A stretch of 64,000 nt of DNA. Origin: Skeletonema tropicum (taxonomy: Eukaryota; Bacillariophyta; Thalassiosirophyceae; Thalassiosirales; Thalassiosiraceae). The position numbers were made by a program, and so were the translations under genes. Shown piece after piece: positions 1 to 9,284 of the stretch. Each line of letters opens with the position of its first letter. Position 1 is the first letter of the stretch. The stretch lies in the NCBI GenBank assembly GCA_037178625.1, contig CM074139.1:2232001-2296000 (forward strand), read 5' to 3'. Under the pieces are notes generated by a model. That model saw only the letters and a list, made by a program, of their open reading frames with translations. It ran no database searches and was not told the origin of the DNA.

Positions 1-835
1 TACTTCAAATGTTTGAATTTGAAGTATCCCAGGGATAGCAATGCAATGATCACCATTGGCTTTGCGCATTTCGAGGTCTTGCTCCCGTGTATTCTCTGCT
101 GCATAACGAATATTTTCGTAGTTTGGAACATCTGGACGTATCCCCTTCCTCTTCTTTTCCAGCTGTTTTGCCTCATATCTGAGGTTGTATATTGTCTTCA
201 CATCTGTTACCTCCCCGCTGGTATTGTTACAGCTGAGCTTGGTACGGCACATCTTTCCTATGAGATGTTTCGTCATCTCTTTCGGTTTCTTCTTAGATTG
301 AAACACCTATGCAGATACAAATAAAGAGATAAGAACAAAAGGAACAATATTCTTATGGATTAGAATGAACTCTTACACGGCAGCCAAGGCCAAATTCAAA
401 ATAAGTCAACTGACCTCGTCCCTTCTCCTCTTTCTTGCACGCCCTTTGAGAATGCCATGACTATCTCGTGAATGATGGAAACATCTACCTGTGAATTTGA
501 CCCTGAATTTGATGAGGGTCGTTGTTGATGAACTGCTCTGGGAAAATTTGAGTAATTCAGCATAATCAAGTCCGCCTACGTATTCGGTAGTGCAGAAATA
601 CTGTCTCTCCTTCTTCCTGTAGTTTGAACCTGTACAGCATCCTTTCCAAAGAGCAATGAAAGGATGAGAAGGTCGCTTTCCTCTCCTACCTTGTTGCTGA
701 GAAGGAACTTTCAACGTATCAGCATTTGTTGAACGAAAGGATACATGACGAAGATTGGGGTGTTCTACAGAATAAAGTCTGTCCTGAAACCATTCCCCAG
801 GGTGACACAGGATGCGATATTTCGCGTATGTACGG
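1..835 (-). CDS. Unrecognised partial gene, two exons, runs off the window
   Basis: The minus strand is free of stops from about 835 to 412 and again from about 310 to 1. The two stretches join in phase across a plausible intron with donor GAG|GTCAGT near 411 and acceptor GCATAG near 311. The first stretch ends in a basic run (KGRARKRRRDE). The second is Lys/Arg/Glu-rich (KSKKKPKEMTKH, LEKKRKGIRPD) and is still open at the window edge. An upstream acceptor (TGTATAG) near 836 suggests further 5' exons. I recognise no domain. Repeat-derived coding (a transposase-like protein) is possible because it sits downstream of an OTU gene in a repeat-rich area, but this is inference. The plus-strand ORF at 13-324 looks like its antisense shadow. 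Confidence 0.35.
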
Positions 836-1061
836 ATTCTATACAGTTATGTTATGGTAGGGTATCTAAGATACATTGTATGTAAGAGGTTGCGCTTTGA
901 GAGGCTTTTGAAGCAAATCACGCTTGATCTCATAGAGAGGAAAAGAAATAAAATAAACAACAGTCAATTGACGCATCGGAACGATTTCTGAGGAGAAATC
1001 TGGAGCAATCCACTTCCTTGTTGGAGAGATCTGACAGAACCGCTATTACTACGCAACCCTC

Positions 1062-3452
1062 TTACTGCTGCAAGTCTGCGCAAGTTAAGACAGGGCCTTC
1101 TTTGTTGAATGCAGGAGTGAAGGAAACCGAAGTCAATGTATTGTCAATCTGAGTGGTGTGAATTCTTCCAACAAGTTCTTTTTGATCGACATGGAAGACA
1201 ATCTCCTCTTCACTATCGAAAGGCCGGAACTTCCAATACTCTTCTTCGTCATGGTAGACAAAATCATGGAACATTGGATACCGGCTCATGCTAGGTGAAG
1301 AAGCAATCTTGTTCAAATTAGTTGTACAAAATATCTTCTTGGACATGGGAGTTGAAGCAGGCTTTTGCTGTGATTCAGGTGGAGGCTTCTGGCGTGATTC
1401 AGGCAGCGACTTTAGCAGTGATTCCAGCGGAGGCTTGAGCAGTGTTCCATGAGTAGTCTTCAGCTGTGATTCGGACGGAGGCTTGCGCTTTGACTCAGGC
1501 GGAGGCTTGAGCAGTGATTCCGGAGGAGGCTTGCGCTTTGACTCAGGCGGAGGCTTGAGCAGTGATTCCGGCGAAGGCATCAGTAGTGATTCAGGCAGAG
1601 GCTTGAGCAGTGACTCTGGCGGAGGCTTCAGCTGTGGCAAGTGTACGAGACCATTTGAATCTTCAGCAATTGCAGATGGTTGTTTCACGTCATAGTTGTT
1701 GATAGCAGTCACAAAAGGTTTGATTGTGAACTTCTTCAATCCACAGCTTCCATTTCCTTGCATCATTTCTTTCAAATAACCAACATTCTCCGAAACAGCC
1801 AGCTTTAATGAATCCATTGAATCAATGTCTTCACCCAGTAGCCAACTAAAAAATTCATCAACTGTTCCTTTGATACACCATGCATTTGATCGCAAGAATG
1901 AATAAAGCAAATCACGATCCTGATGAAGCGTACTCATTTCGTGCACAAGCCCAAAGCCAAGGCCAGCATTGCCAATCAACTCTTCCCTTTCAGATAATGT
2001 GTTACAGTCCGCAAGCGGATCGAATGTTCCCAAAAGATTTTCTTCATAAGAACTAGGGATCCCTCCATGAAGTTCAAGAGATTGTTCATCAGGCCGAGCA
2101 TAAAAAGGTATATCATCGTCATATTCAGTGTGATCATGCACTGATTGACTTGCAGCTGCAGCTACAGCCGTCGAAGGAACAGAGGTAGCACATGCACATC
2201 GATCTTTGCATCGAGCTTCAAACTGCTTCCGGCGCCACCAAAGAACGATTTTGGTCCCGGAAAGTTCCCTAATCTCATATTCAGTGTGATCATGCACTGA
2301 TTGACTTGCAGCTGCAGCTACAGCCTTCGAAGGAACAGAGGTAGCACATGCACATCGATCTTTGCATCGAGCTTCAAACTGCTTCCGGCGCCACCAAAGA
2401 ACGATTTTGGTCCCAGCAAATTCCCTAATCTCACTGTAAGGCAAGGTAAGAAGTGTTCCCTTCTTATAATTTGTCTGAATCGTATCATACAGAGATTGTA
2501 GAGATGGGTCCCTCCTAATGGTACTAATATACCTGTAATGACTTCCATCATGGTGCAAACAAATTGCACCTTGAGGAGGGGTCACCCATCTTGCACCAAA
2601 AACGTGGACTCGAAGCTTGCAGATATCATTGCTCCAATATGCAATGAAGCAGTGTCTACCTCCATTTGGAGGTGATGAGTAGTGGACAACAGTTCGCCTC
2701 CAGAAATGACACAAGACAAGAATGACTGCATTCCCATTCCAAAAATTGGGTCCCACAGGCCTGTTAAAGTCTGTATTTGCATTCCAAATCCTGTCCAAGA
2801 ACTCTGCTTTGACGTTCGATGTCCTACGGTCAGTTTCAATCCAAGTGCATCTGTCGTGGTCAGAGAAAGCTACGTCTCTAATCTTATGATTGGACGAAAC
2901 AAATAGACTCTGATTAGCTTCCAAGTGTCGACGTATTCTTTCCCTCCAAGAGCTCATAAAGTTGTTACTCAAATTCTCAAAGTGTGCTAATCTAGCACTT
3001 GCACCATCATCACCAAAACCTTGACCGAACAAATACAAGGGCTCGACTGCATAATCATAAAGACCAGCCATAAAAGCACGATGAAGACAATGACCATCAC
3101 CTGCAACATTGATAATCACACCAACATCTTCCACGGTATCAACATCATTCAGACCATGCTCAACAGCAAACAGATCTGTTAAATGTTGTCTAACATTAGG
3201 CCTCAGCAACGCAACGTCCTCGTCTGATTCATCATCAGAGTTAAGATTGTAAATCATGACTCTTCCATCACCATGATCAAGAGGACCACCATTTATGACC
3301 TCATTTCTGAACTCAGTTCTAAACTCTAGAACCTGGAGCATGACTATAGATCTTTCAGCACTAACCATGAATCTAACCTGAAAATCTACATCATCACCTC
3401 TGACCAAGTTGATGAAAGGATCAGGCGCCTCAGCCTCAGCCTCTTTGGCCAT
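1062..3452 (-). CDS. OTU-type cysteine protease (deubiquitinase-like), 796 aa
   Basis: This is a single open exon. Residues about 95-310 look like an OTU domain. The nucleophile motif is GDGHCLHRAF with Cys122, and the C-terminal catalytic motif is HDGSHYRYI with His305, as in OTU peptidases, which remove ubiquitin or similar modifiers. Residues about 345-445 hold an in-frame 52-residue tandem duplication containing the basic Cys-rich stretch WWRRKQFEARCKDRCACAT. The C-terminal third carries KPPPESLL/KPPPESKR repeats followed by a non-repetitive tail. No signal peptide or membrane segment is seen. OTU domains also occur in proteins of large eukaryotic transposons, so this could be a host enzyme or transposon cargo. 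The start ATG lies about 20 bp from a satellite array, so any promoter must lie within or beyond repeats. Confidence 0.75.
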   Translation of the reverse strand: MAKEAEAEAPDPFINLVRGDDVDFQVRFMVSAERSIVMLQVLEFRTEFRNEVINGGPLDHGDGRVMIYNLNSDDESDEDVALLRPNVRQHLTDLFAVEHGLNDVDTVEDVGVIINVAGDGHCLHRAFMAGLYDYAVEPLYLFGQGFGDDGASARLAHFENLSNNFMSSWRERIRRHLEANQSLFVSSNHKIRDVAFSDHDRCTWIETDRRTSNVKAEFLDRIWNANTDFNRPVGPNFWNGNAVILVLCHFWRRTVVHYSSPPNGGRHCFIAYWSNDICKLRVHVFGARWVTPPQGAICLHHDGSHYRYISTIRRDPSLQSLYDTIQTNYKKGTLLTLPYSEIREFAGTKIVLWWRRKQFEARCKDRCACATSVPSKAVAAAASQSVHDHTEYEIRELSGTKIVLWWRRKQFEARCKDRCACATSVPSTAVAAAASQSVHDHTEYDDDIPFYARPDEQSLELHGGIPSSYEENLLGTFDPLADCNTLSEREELIGNAGLGFGLVHEMSTLHQDRDLLYSFLRSNAWCIKGTVDEFFSWLLGEDIDSMDSLKLAVSENVGYLKEMMQGNGSCGLKKFTIKPFVTAINNYDVKQPSAIAEDSNGLVHLPQLKPPPESLLKPLPESLLMPSPESLLKPPPESKRKPPPESLLKPPPESKRKPPSESQLKTTHGTLLKPPLESLLKSLPESRQKPPPESQQKPASTPMSKKIFCTTNLNKIASSPSMSRYPMFHDFVYHDEEEYWKFRPFDSEEEIVFHVDQKELVGRIHTTQIDNTLTSVSFTPAFNKEGPVLTCADLQQ
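1371..1640 (-). repeat. In-frame PPES minisatellite inside the OTU gene
   Basis: Degenerate 24-27-bp units encode KPPPESLL, KPPPESKR and variants. The reading frame is kept throughout. The segment is Pro/Ser/Glu-rich and probably disordered. Confidence 0.8.
2119..2430 (-). repeat. 156-bp in-frame tandem duplication inside the OTU gene
   Basis: Two adjacent copies (2119-2274 and 2275-2430) are nearly identical. 156 bp is exactly 52 codons, so the frame is preserved. Each copy encodes a Trp-Trp-Arg-Arg and Cys-rich basic segment. Differences are mainly at the copy junctions (GTCCCGGAAAG versus GTCCCAGCAAA). Confidence 0.9.
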
Positions 3453-3471
3453 TTTATCAAGAAGTATCTAG

Positions 3472-5638
3472 ATGACCAGCAATATCGACTGAGAGCTTCT
3501 CTGCGATGTCCCTCTGCGTGTAGAAGCGCAATTGTGCAGCAAACAAGCCAAACAGCAGCGATGTACTAAGTGATGCGGCACTCTTTCTCCCTGCTAGATC
3601 TGTAACTCTCTAGACGCCTCCTCTAAAATAGGCCTCGATGAAAAGTGGTATGAGCGATATAGTACACACACCAATAAGTCCAATATTGACTAAGAGCTTC
3701 TCTGTGATGTCCCTCTGCGTGTAGAAGCGCAATTGTGCAGCAAACAAGCCGAACAGCAACAATGTACTAAGCGATGCGGCAGACTTTCTCCCTGCTAGAT
3801 CTGTAACTCTAGACGCCTCCTATGACACAAACCTCGATGAAAAGTGGTATGAGCGATGTATTACACACACCAATAAGTCCAATATCGACTGAGAGCTTCT
3901 CTGTGATGTCCCTCTGCGTGTAGAAGCGCAATTGTGCAGCAAACAAGCCGAACAGCAGCGATGTACTAAGCGATGCGGCACTCTTTCTCCCTGCTAGATC
4001 TGTAACTCTAGACGCCTCCTCTGGAATAGGCCTCGATGAAAAGTGGTATGAGCGATGTAGTACACACACCAATAAGTCCAATATCGACTGAGAGCTTCTC
4101 TGTGATGTCCCTCTGCGTGTAGAAGCGCAATTGTGCAGCAAACAAGCCAAACAGCAGCGATGTACTAAGCGATGCGGCAGACTTTCTCCCTGCTAAATCT
4201 GTAACTCTATACGCCTCCTATGAAATAGGCCTCGATGAAAAGTGGTATGAGCGATGTAGTACACACACCAATAAGTCCAATATCGACTGAGAGCTTCTCT
4301 GTGATGTCCCTCTGCGTGTAGAAGCGCAATTGTGCAGCAAACAAGCCGAACAGCAGCGATGTACTAAGTGATGCGGCACTCTTTCTCCCTGCTAGATCTG
4401 TAACTCTCTAGACGCCTCCTATGAAATAGGCCTCGATGAAAAGTGGTATGAGCGATGTAGTACACACACCAATAAGTCCAATATTGACTAAGAGCTTCTC
4501 TGTGATGTCCCTCTGCGTGTAGGAGCGCAATTGTGCAGCAAACAAGCCGAACAGCAGCGATGTACTAAGTGATGCGGCAGTCTTTCTCCCTGCTAAATCT
4601 GTAACTCTAGACGCCTCCTATGACACAAACCTCGATGAAAAGTGGTATGAGCGATGTAGTACACACACCAATAAGTCCAATATCGACTGAGAGCTTCTCT
4701 GTGATGTCCCTCTGCGTGTAGAAGCGCAATTGTGCAGCAAACAAGCCGAACAGCAGTGATGTACTAAGTGATGCGGCAGTCTTTCTCCCTGCTAGATCTG
4801 TAACTCTCTAGACGCCTCCTATGAAATAGGCCTCGATGAAAAGTGGTATGAGCGATGTAGTACACACACCAATAAGTCCAATATTGACTAAGAGCTTCTC
4901 TGTGATGTCCCTCTGCGTGTAGAAGCGCAATTGTGCAGCAAACAAGCCAAACAGCAGCGATGTACTAAGTGATGCGGCACTCTTTCTCCCTGCTAAATCT
5001 GTAACTCTAGACGCCTCCTCTAAATAGGCCTCGATGAAAAGTGGTATGAGCGATGTAGTACACACACCAATAAGTCCAATATCGACTGAGAGCTTCTCTG
5101 TGATGTCCCTCTGGGTGTAGAAGCGCAATTGTGCAGCAAACAAGCCGAACAGCAGCGATGTACTAAGTGATGCGGCAGTCTTTCTCCCTGCTAAATCTGT
5201 AACTCTAGACGCCTCCTATGAAATAGGCCTCGATGAAAAGTGGTATGAGCGATGTAGTACACACACCAATAAGTCCAATATCGACTGAGAGCTTCTCTGT
5301 GATGTCCCTCTGCGTGTAGAAGCGCAATTGTGCAGCAAACAAGCCGAACAGCAGCGATGTACTGAGTGATGCGGCAGTCTTTCTCCCTGCTAGATCTGTA
5401 GACCTTCTTTTGAGATCAGATCTAGACGCCTCCTATGAAACAAACCTCGATGAAAAGTGGTATGAGCGATGTAGTACACACACCAATAAGTCCAATATCG
5501 ACTGAGAGCTTCTCTGTGATGTCCCTCTGCGTGTAGAAGCGCAATTGTGCAGCAAACAAGCCGAACAGCAGCGATGTACTAAGTGATGCGGCAGTCTTTC
5601 TCCCTGCTAGATCTGTAGACCTTCTTTTGAGATCAAAT
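3472..5638. repeat. Satellite array, 11 units of about 199 bp
   Basis: The anchor AGAGCTTCTCTGTGATGTCC recurs near 3491, 3692, 3891, 4090, 4289, 4490, 4689, 4890, 5088, 5287 and 5504, giving spacings of 198-201 bp and one of 217. The longer unit carries an extra CTTCTTTTGAGATCA segment, which is also seen at the right edge. On the minus strand each unit encodes a hydrophobic stretch (SLLFGLFAAQLRFYTQRD, then GLIGVCTTSLIPLFIEAY). Most units are not a multiple of three, so the frame does not run through the array. The short ORFs at 3809-4150 and 4808-5143 are by-products. The array ends about 20 bp from the start codon of the OTU gene. Confidence 0.93.
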
Positions 5639-6132
5639 TTGATGGATAGTGTTGTAAATGTAAAAATGTGCTAGATAGAAATATCTTTTGCTTTGTTGTT
5701 GTGAAGATCTTATACTATATCTTATTCATTGGCTGTGATTAAGTCTTTCGGCAAGTCAATAAAAGATGCTGGGAAGGTTACAAGTGGAAGATTATAAGTT
5801 GCCAATAATATAAATTGCTGGAATAAAAGGTGCTCAAAAAACTTAATAACTAGTGTAATAATTGACTAAATTAAAGTTATCCCTAAATTTATAAAAGATG
5901 CGGAATGAGGAATAAAAGATGCTGCAGCTCTATAAAAAGTGCTGAGAATAAAAAAGTTTCACAACAAAAAATGCTATCTAGTAAACGGTCGCTCGCCATC
6001 CGTCTCCATGATGATGTAATCTTCATGATAAAGTCACATCAAACAGTCAACTACTTACAATAATTCAGTCAAGTTTCTTGCTCAATGGATGAATGCAGTG
6101 GCCTAGAGAGAGACGACCAAACTATTTGTGTA
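5639..6132. other. AT-rich spacer
   Basis: The first bases (to about 5640) finish the satellite. The rest is AT-rich, with loose repeats of 'aaaagatgct' (AAAGATGCTGGGAAG, AAAAGATGCGGAATG, AAAAGATGCTGCAG) at about 5762-5930. I see no gene. Confidence 0.5.
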
Positions 6133-8055
6133 TTAGGGGAACTTCTTTCGTGGACGGAATCGTTCGTTCCAGCTGTCGTCATCCGCATCATACTGATCTT
6201 CATCTTCCGGAGACGATTTCCTTCTCTTTGTAGAGTGGTGATCGTCTTCTTCACTATCTTCATCGATATCATCTTCGTTGTCACTATTATTATCATTAGT
6301 TGGTCCATAATTTTTTTGAGCACGAGCATTTTCTTCAGGCTGCCCTGTTGTATCACCTCTTTGAGCGGCCTGCAGAATTGCTGCGATCGAATCTGCTTGT
6401 GCGTTATTACCAATTGACGGATGTGGTGCACCTAGTTGATTAGGCTGAGCAACATTATTATTATTTGATCCCAGCGATTGCCAAGAAAGAGGCGGTGCGC
6501 CTACTTGCTGAGCCCTGGCGGCATTATTATGATGAACGCCTTGGTGGCCAATTATTGGCAATATGGCATTTAGGATAGCGTCTACCTGGGCCCTACGCTG
6601 ATTTTCTTCTTCGACGAATTGCTGCAACATCTGTGGTAATGATTGAACAGGAGTCACATCGTTGGGTTGGAAGGAAGCTGCCGTCGACATTCCTGACGCA
6701 ACCGGTGTGGTGCTCAGGGGAGAAGACTGTGGCAACATCCCAGAGAGACTCATGAGGGCGTGCACTGCGCTGCTTAAAGCAGAAGGAGGGGAATGTTGAA
6801 CCATCGCTTGAGTTGGAGGTGCAGTACTTCTAGCCAAACTTTGAAGGGCAGAATTGAGCAGATTCATGGTGGAGTTGTTTGGGTGTTGCCGTTGCGGGAA
6901 TGACTGAAGATGATTAATTCCAGAGACATTATTCAGCTGGCTTGCATCGTTGTGCACAGGCTGTTGATTTGACACTGAATTCTGACCACTAAGCAATCTA
7001 CCAATGATGTTTTGAAGGGTGTTGTTTATATCAGCAATATTCATTTGGTTTGTATATTGATTCGAGCCAGGCTGTGAATTTGATGTGGGGGGTTGCTGTG
7101 TACTACCCTGACGCTGAATGTTTGAGATGAGATCAGCAATGGCACTCCCACGTACAGGCATGATGGGCTGTTGGTTGAGTTGCGCCATCACTTGTTGCTG
7201 CTGCTGTGAAAAAGGAATGGAAGCACCTCCGCCATTTGCAGCTACATTGGTTGTAGCAGAAGCGCCGGCGGCGGCGGCTGAAGATGTACTCCTAGAATCC
7301 ATTCTCTTGAACGTCGGTGAGCTAAACTCATAACGCCCACTACGCTTGCTTGATGCTCGAACGAAGCCCCATCGCTGCAGCTTTCTGAGGAAGCTAGCAA
7401 AGACTATTGGATTACCAAAATATGTTGGAATGATTTCCTATCGAAATGCAAAGTAATAGAAGCGATTATCGTGAGTGATGGGTGAGTCATATTGGCATAC
7501 ATCAAGTTGTTAGAAGCACACATCAAAATATCAAACATCATCGATCGTCAATACCAACCTCCTCAAATTGGGTTTGATCAGTGACGATGAAGCTGTTACC
7601 GCCAGGAGACCAATGAACGGTGGCATCATCATTCTGGCTTTCTCTGTCGAGCATTACTCTGAGCTGTTATTGCGTTACATCAAGGCGAAAATGAGTGTTA
7701 GAGTTGTACAGAACCAAGGACTTGTTTTCAACACGTTGGTGATTGACGTTTGACTTGCCTTTTGTAGGAATTGCTCTCTGAAGCCAGCTCTACGCTTCTT
7801 CCCGCTTAGAGAGACTTTGGGAGCAGCAGCTTTTGCGGCAGTAGTGGCAAAGGGTAGAGCTGTTGGGTGCCTTGCCCTAACAATTGATGTTGATGCCGAT
7901 GATGGCTCGTTTGTTGTACTCGTTGATATGTCGCCCGCTCTCCTACGTGACTGCTTGTTATTTGTTGGCTTGGTTGATCCACTATCATTGGAATTGGATT
8001 CATCGCTGTCTCTATTTGAGCCTTCCAGCTTGCGTGCGTTGGATTTGGGTGGCAT
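6133..8055 (-). CDS. HSF: Heat shock factor-like transcription factor, paralogue A
   Basis: Three exons: 7759-8055, 7559-7663 and 6133-7437, giving about 568 aa. The HSF DNA-binding domain is split across them. Exon 1 ends ...AGFREQFLQ(K). Exon 2 (35 codons) reads LRVMLDRESQ...HWSPGGNSFIV. Exon 3 starts EIIPTYFGNP...SFLRKL(Q)RWGFVR...YEFSSPTFKR, which is the recognition-helix and wing pattern of HSFs. The N-terminus is Ser/Asn-rich and basic. The C-terminal half is Q/N/S-rich with an acidic DDIDEDSEEDD tail next to a basic KRRK, resembling an activation region plus nuclear signal. Intron 1 has an unusual GC donor (AAAG|GCAAGT) where paralogues B, D and E have GTAAGA. This copy is closest to D. 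It should act as a nuclear DNA-binding regulator; targets are unknown. Confidence 0.88.
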
Positions 8056-8744
8056 TATGCATCAATCAATAGGAGTGTTGAGATTTCTTCATGTGCAGAT
8101 GATTACTTTTTTCAGAAATGATTCGAGTGAATGCATACAATCATTGTTTAAAAGTACTTCTTGGGCCTGAAAGGAGGTAATAATTTGATGTGGCTTGTCA
8201 CTGCTAAGCTTTTAGATGATCAAACAAGGTCTTCACACTACTTCACATCATGATTTCATCGATAGTGATAGGCACATATGTGCTTGAGGCAACAGAAGAT
8301 GATCCAGCTGACAAGGACTTCTTCTTCGGCGAAACTGATAGATTGCATGTAAGATCCACATCAGCCAGCGTAAGTACCCCTCGACTTTCTCTGTCGTCAT
8401 TCTGGGGCCAGAAACGACGTGGTCAACATTTTTCATTTCGCTCTGCGTTGTCCTATGATATGACGCAATAAATCTATACGTCATTTGAGGTCAAGATTTG
8501 TCATTTCAGGAGGCACCACATCATTACTGAATTCCTACGTGACAGGTGACGGCCAGTCAAAGCTGAGCAGATGTGGAGGATTTAGATTTGCTGTCGTCTA
8601 CAACTCCACAAAAGACTTTGATGTTTGTTCCGAAGCGCCATCTTGTAGCTTGTGTTCTCCATCCAGCCCATCACAAATAAAGACACTCACCCGCTTGCGA
8701 TACATCAACAACTTTTTCCTACTTCAGTCATCGGCAGCATCATC
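8056..8744. other. Spacer between the HSF-A start and a small divergent gene
   Basis: This is a shared intergenic region between divergent transcripts and is the likely location of both promoters. Fragments such as CTTCGGCGAAACTGAT near 8323 recur near 30187 and 30336, so part of it is repeated. No further gene is supported. Confidence 0.5.
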
Positions 8745-8966
8745 ATGGACAGAGAGTACATCCAATACCTGAAACAGGAAACAGTTGCCTCTGCAAAACG
8801 AGCTGTCTCCCGTGCGATTGCCGTGATTATCTATGGCGTAGCTGGCGTCTACCTCTTGTCAACAATCATGTCCGATGTTGTGCCGAAAGTCGCCGCTATT
8901 CTTCCTCTCGGATCCAATGCCGTAGGATATGAAGACGAGGGAGGAGTGAATGTGAATCTCCAATGA
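8745..8966 (+). CDS. Small single-pass membrane protein, 73 aa
   Basis: The ORF MDREYIQYLKQETVASAKRA... contains one hydrophobic segment (AIAVIIYGVAGVYLLSTI) at residues about 24-41, flanked by basic residues on the N side and an acidic C-terminus. I preferred the ATG at 8745 to the upstream ATG at 8652 because the recognisable homology to the dead copy at 26690-26906 lies within this shorter ORF. It is divergent to HSF-A. The size and topology fit small organelle-membrane subunits or tail-anchored proteins, but I do not recognise the family. Support comes mainly from the conserved duplicated remnant. Confidence 0.5.
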   Translation: MDREYIQYLKQETVASAKRAVSRAIAVIIYGVAGVYLLSTIMSDVVPKVAAILPLGSNAVGYEDEGGVNVNLQ

Positions 8967-9284
8967 GACTGACGAAACGTGAGCATGAAGTGATGATGAC
9001 TTGGCGGTGGCAGTTGATGTTGACGATATGCTGATTCTGGGGAGAGGACCAGCTCGATAATATAGCTACGCTGCGGCAAGATAGGGAATAGGCAGATCAG
9101 TACAGCTACGACTACTTACAGTGTACAATAAAATAATTATTAAGTTTACAATATTTTTTACAGCTATCAACATCCAAACAATAAATTTCACACAGCGACC
9201 GAGTTGTGACGATGTGACTGCTGCGCTGCTCTTCTCAACAGCTCATAATCAAGCCTCTATGAATTTTATTCATGATTGGTTCCT
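8967..9284. other. Spacer
   Basis: The first ~120 bp, downstream of the small gene, are conserved near 16595-16700 and 26900-27020 and mark the duplicated HSF unit. The rest is AT-rich with no gene seen. Confidence 0.5.

Noticed and set aside
13..324. Plus-strand 103-codon ORF
   Set aside because: The minus strand over the same bases is also open and has charged, protein-like composition with splice-like borders; the plus frame looks like its antisense.
3809..5143. Two ~110-aa membrane-like ORFs in the satellite
   Set aside because: They arise from repeat units whose lengths mostly break the frame; no start or stop is conserved along the array.
3472..5638. CRISPR-like array
   Set aside because: Units are contiguous and similar throughout with no unique spacers, and the genome is eukaryotic.
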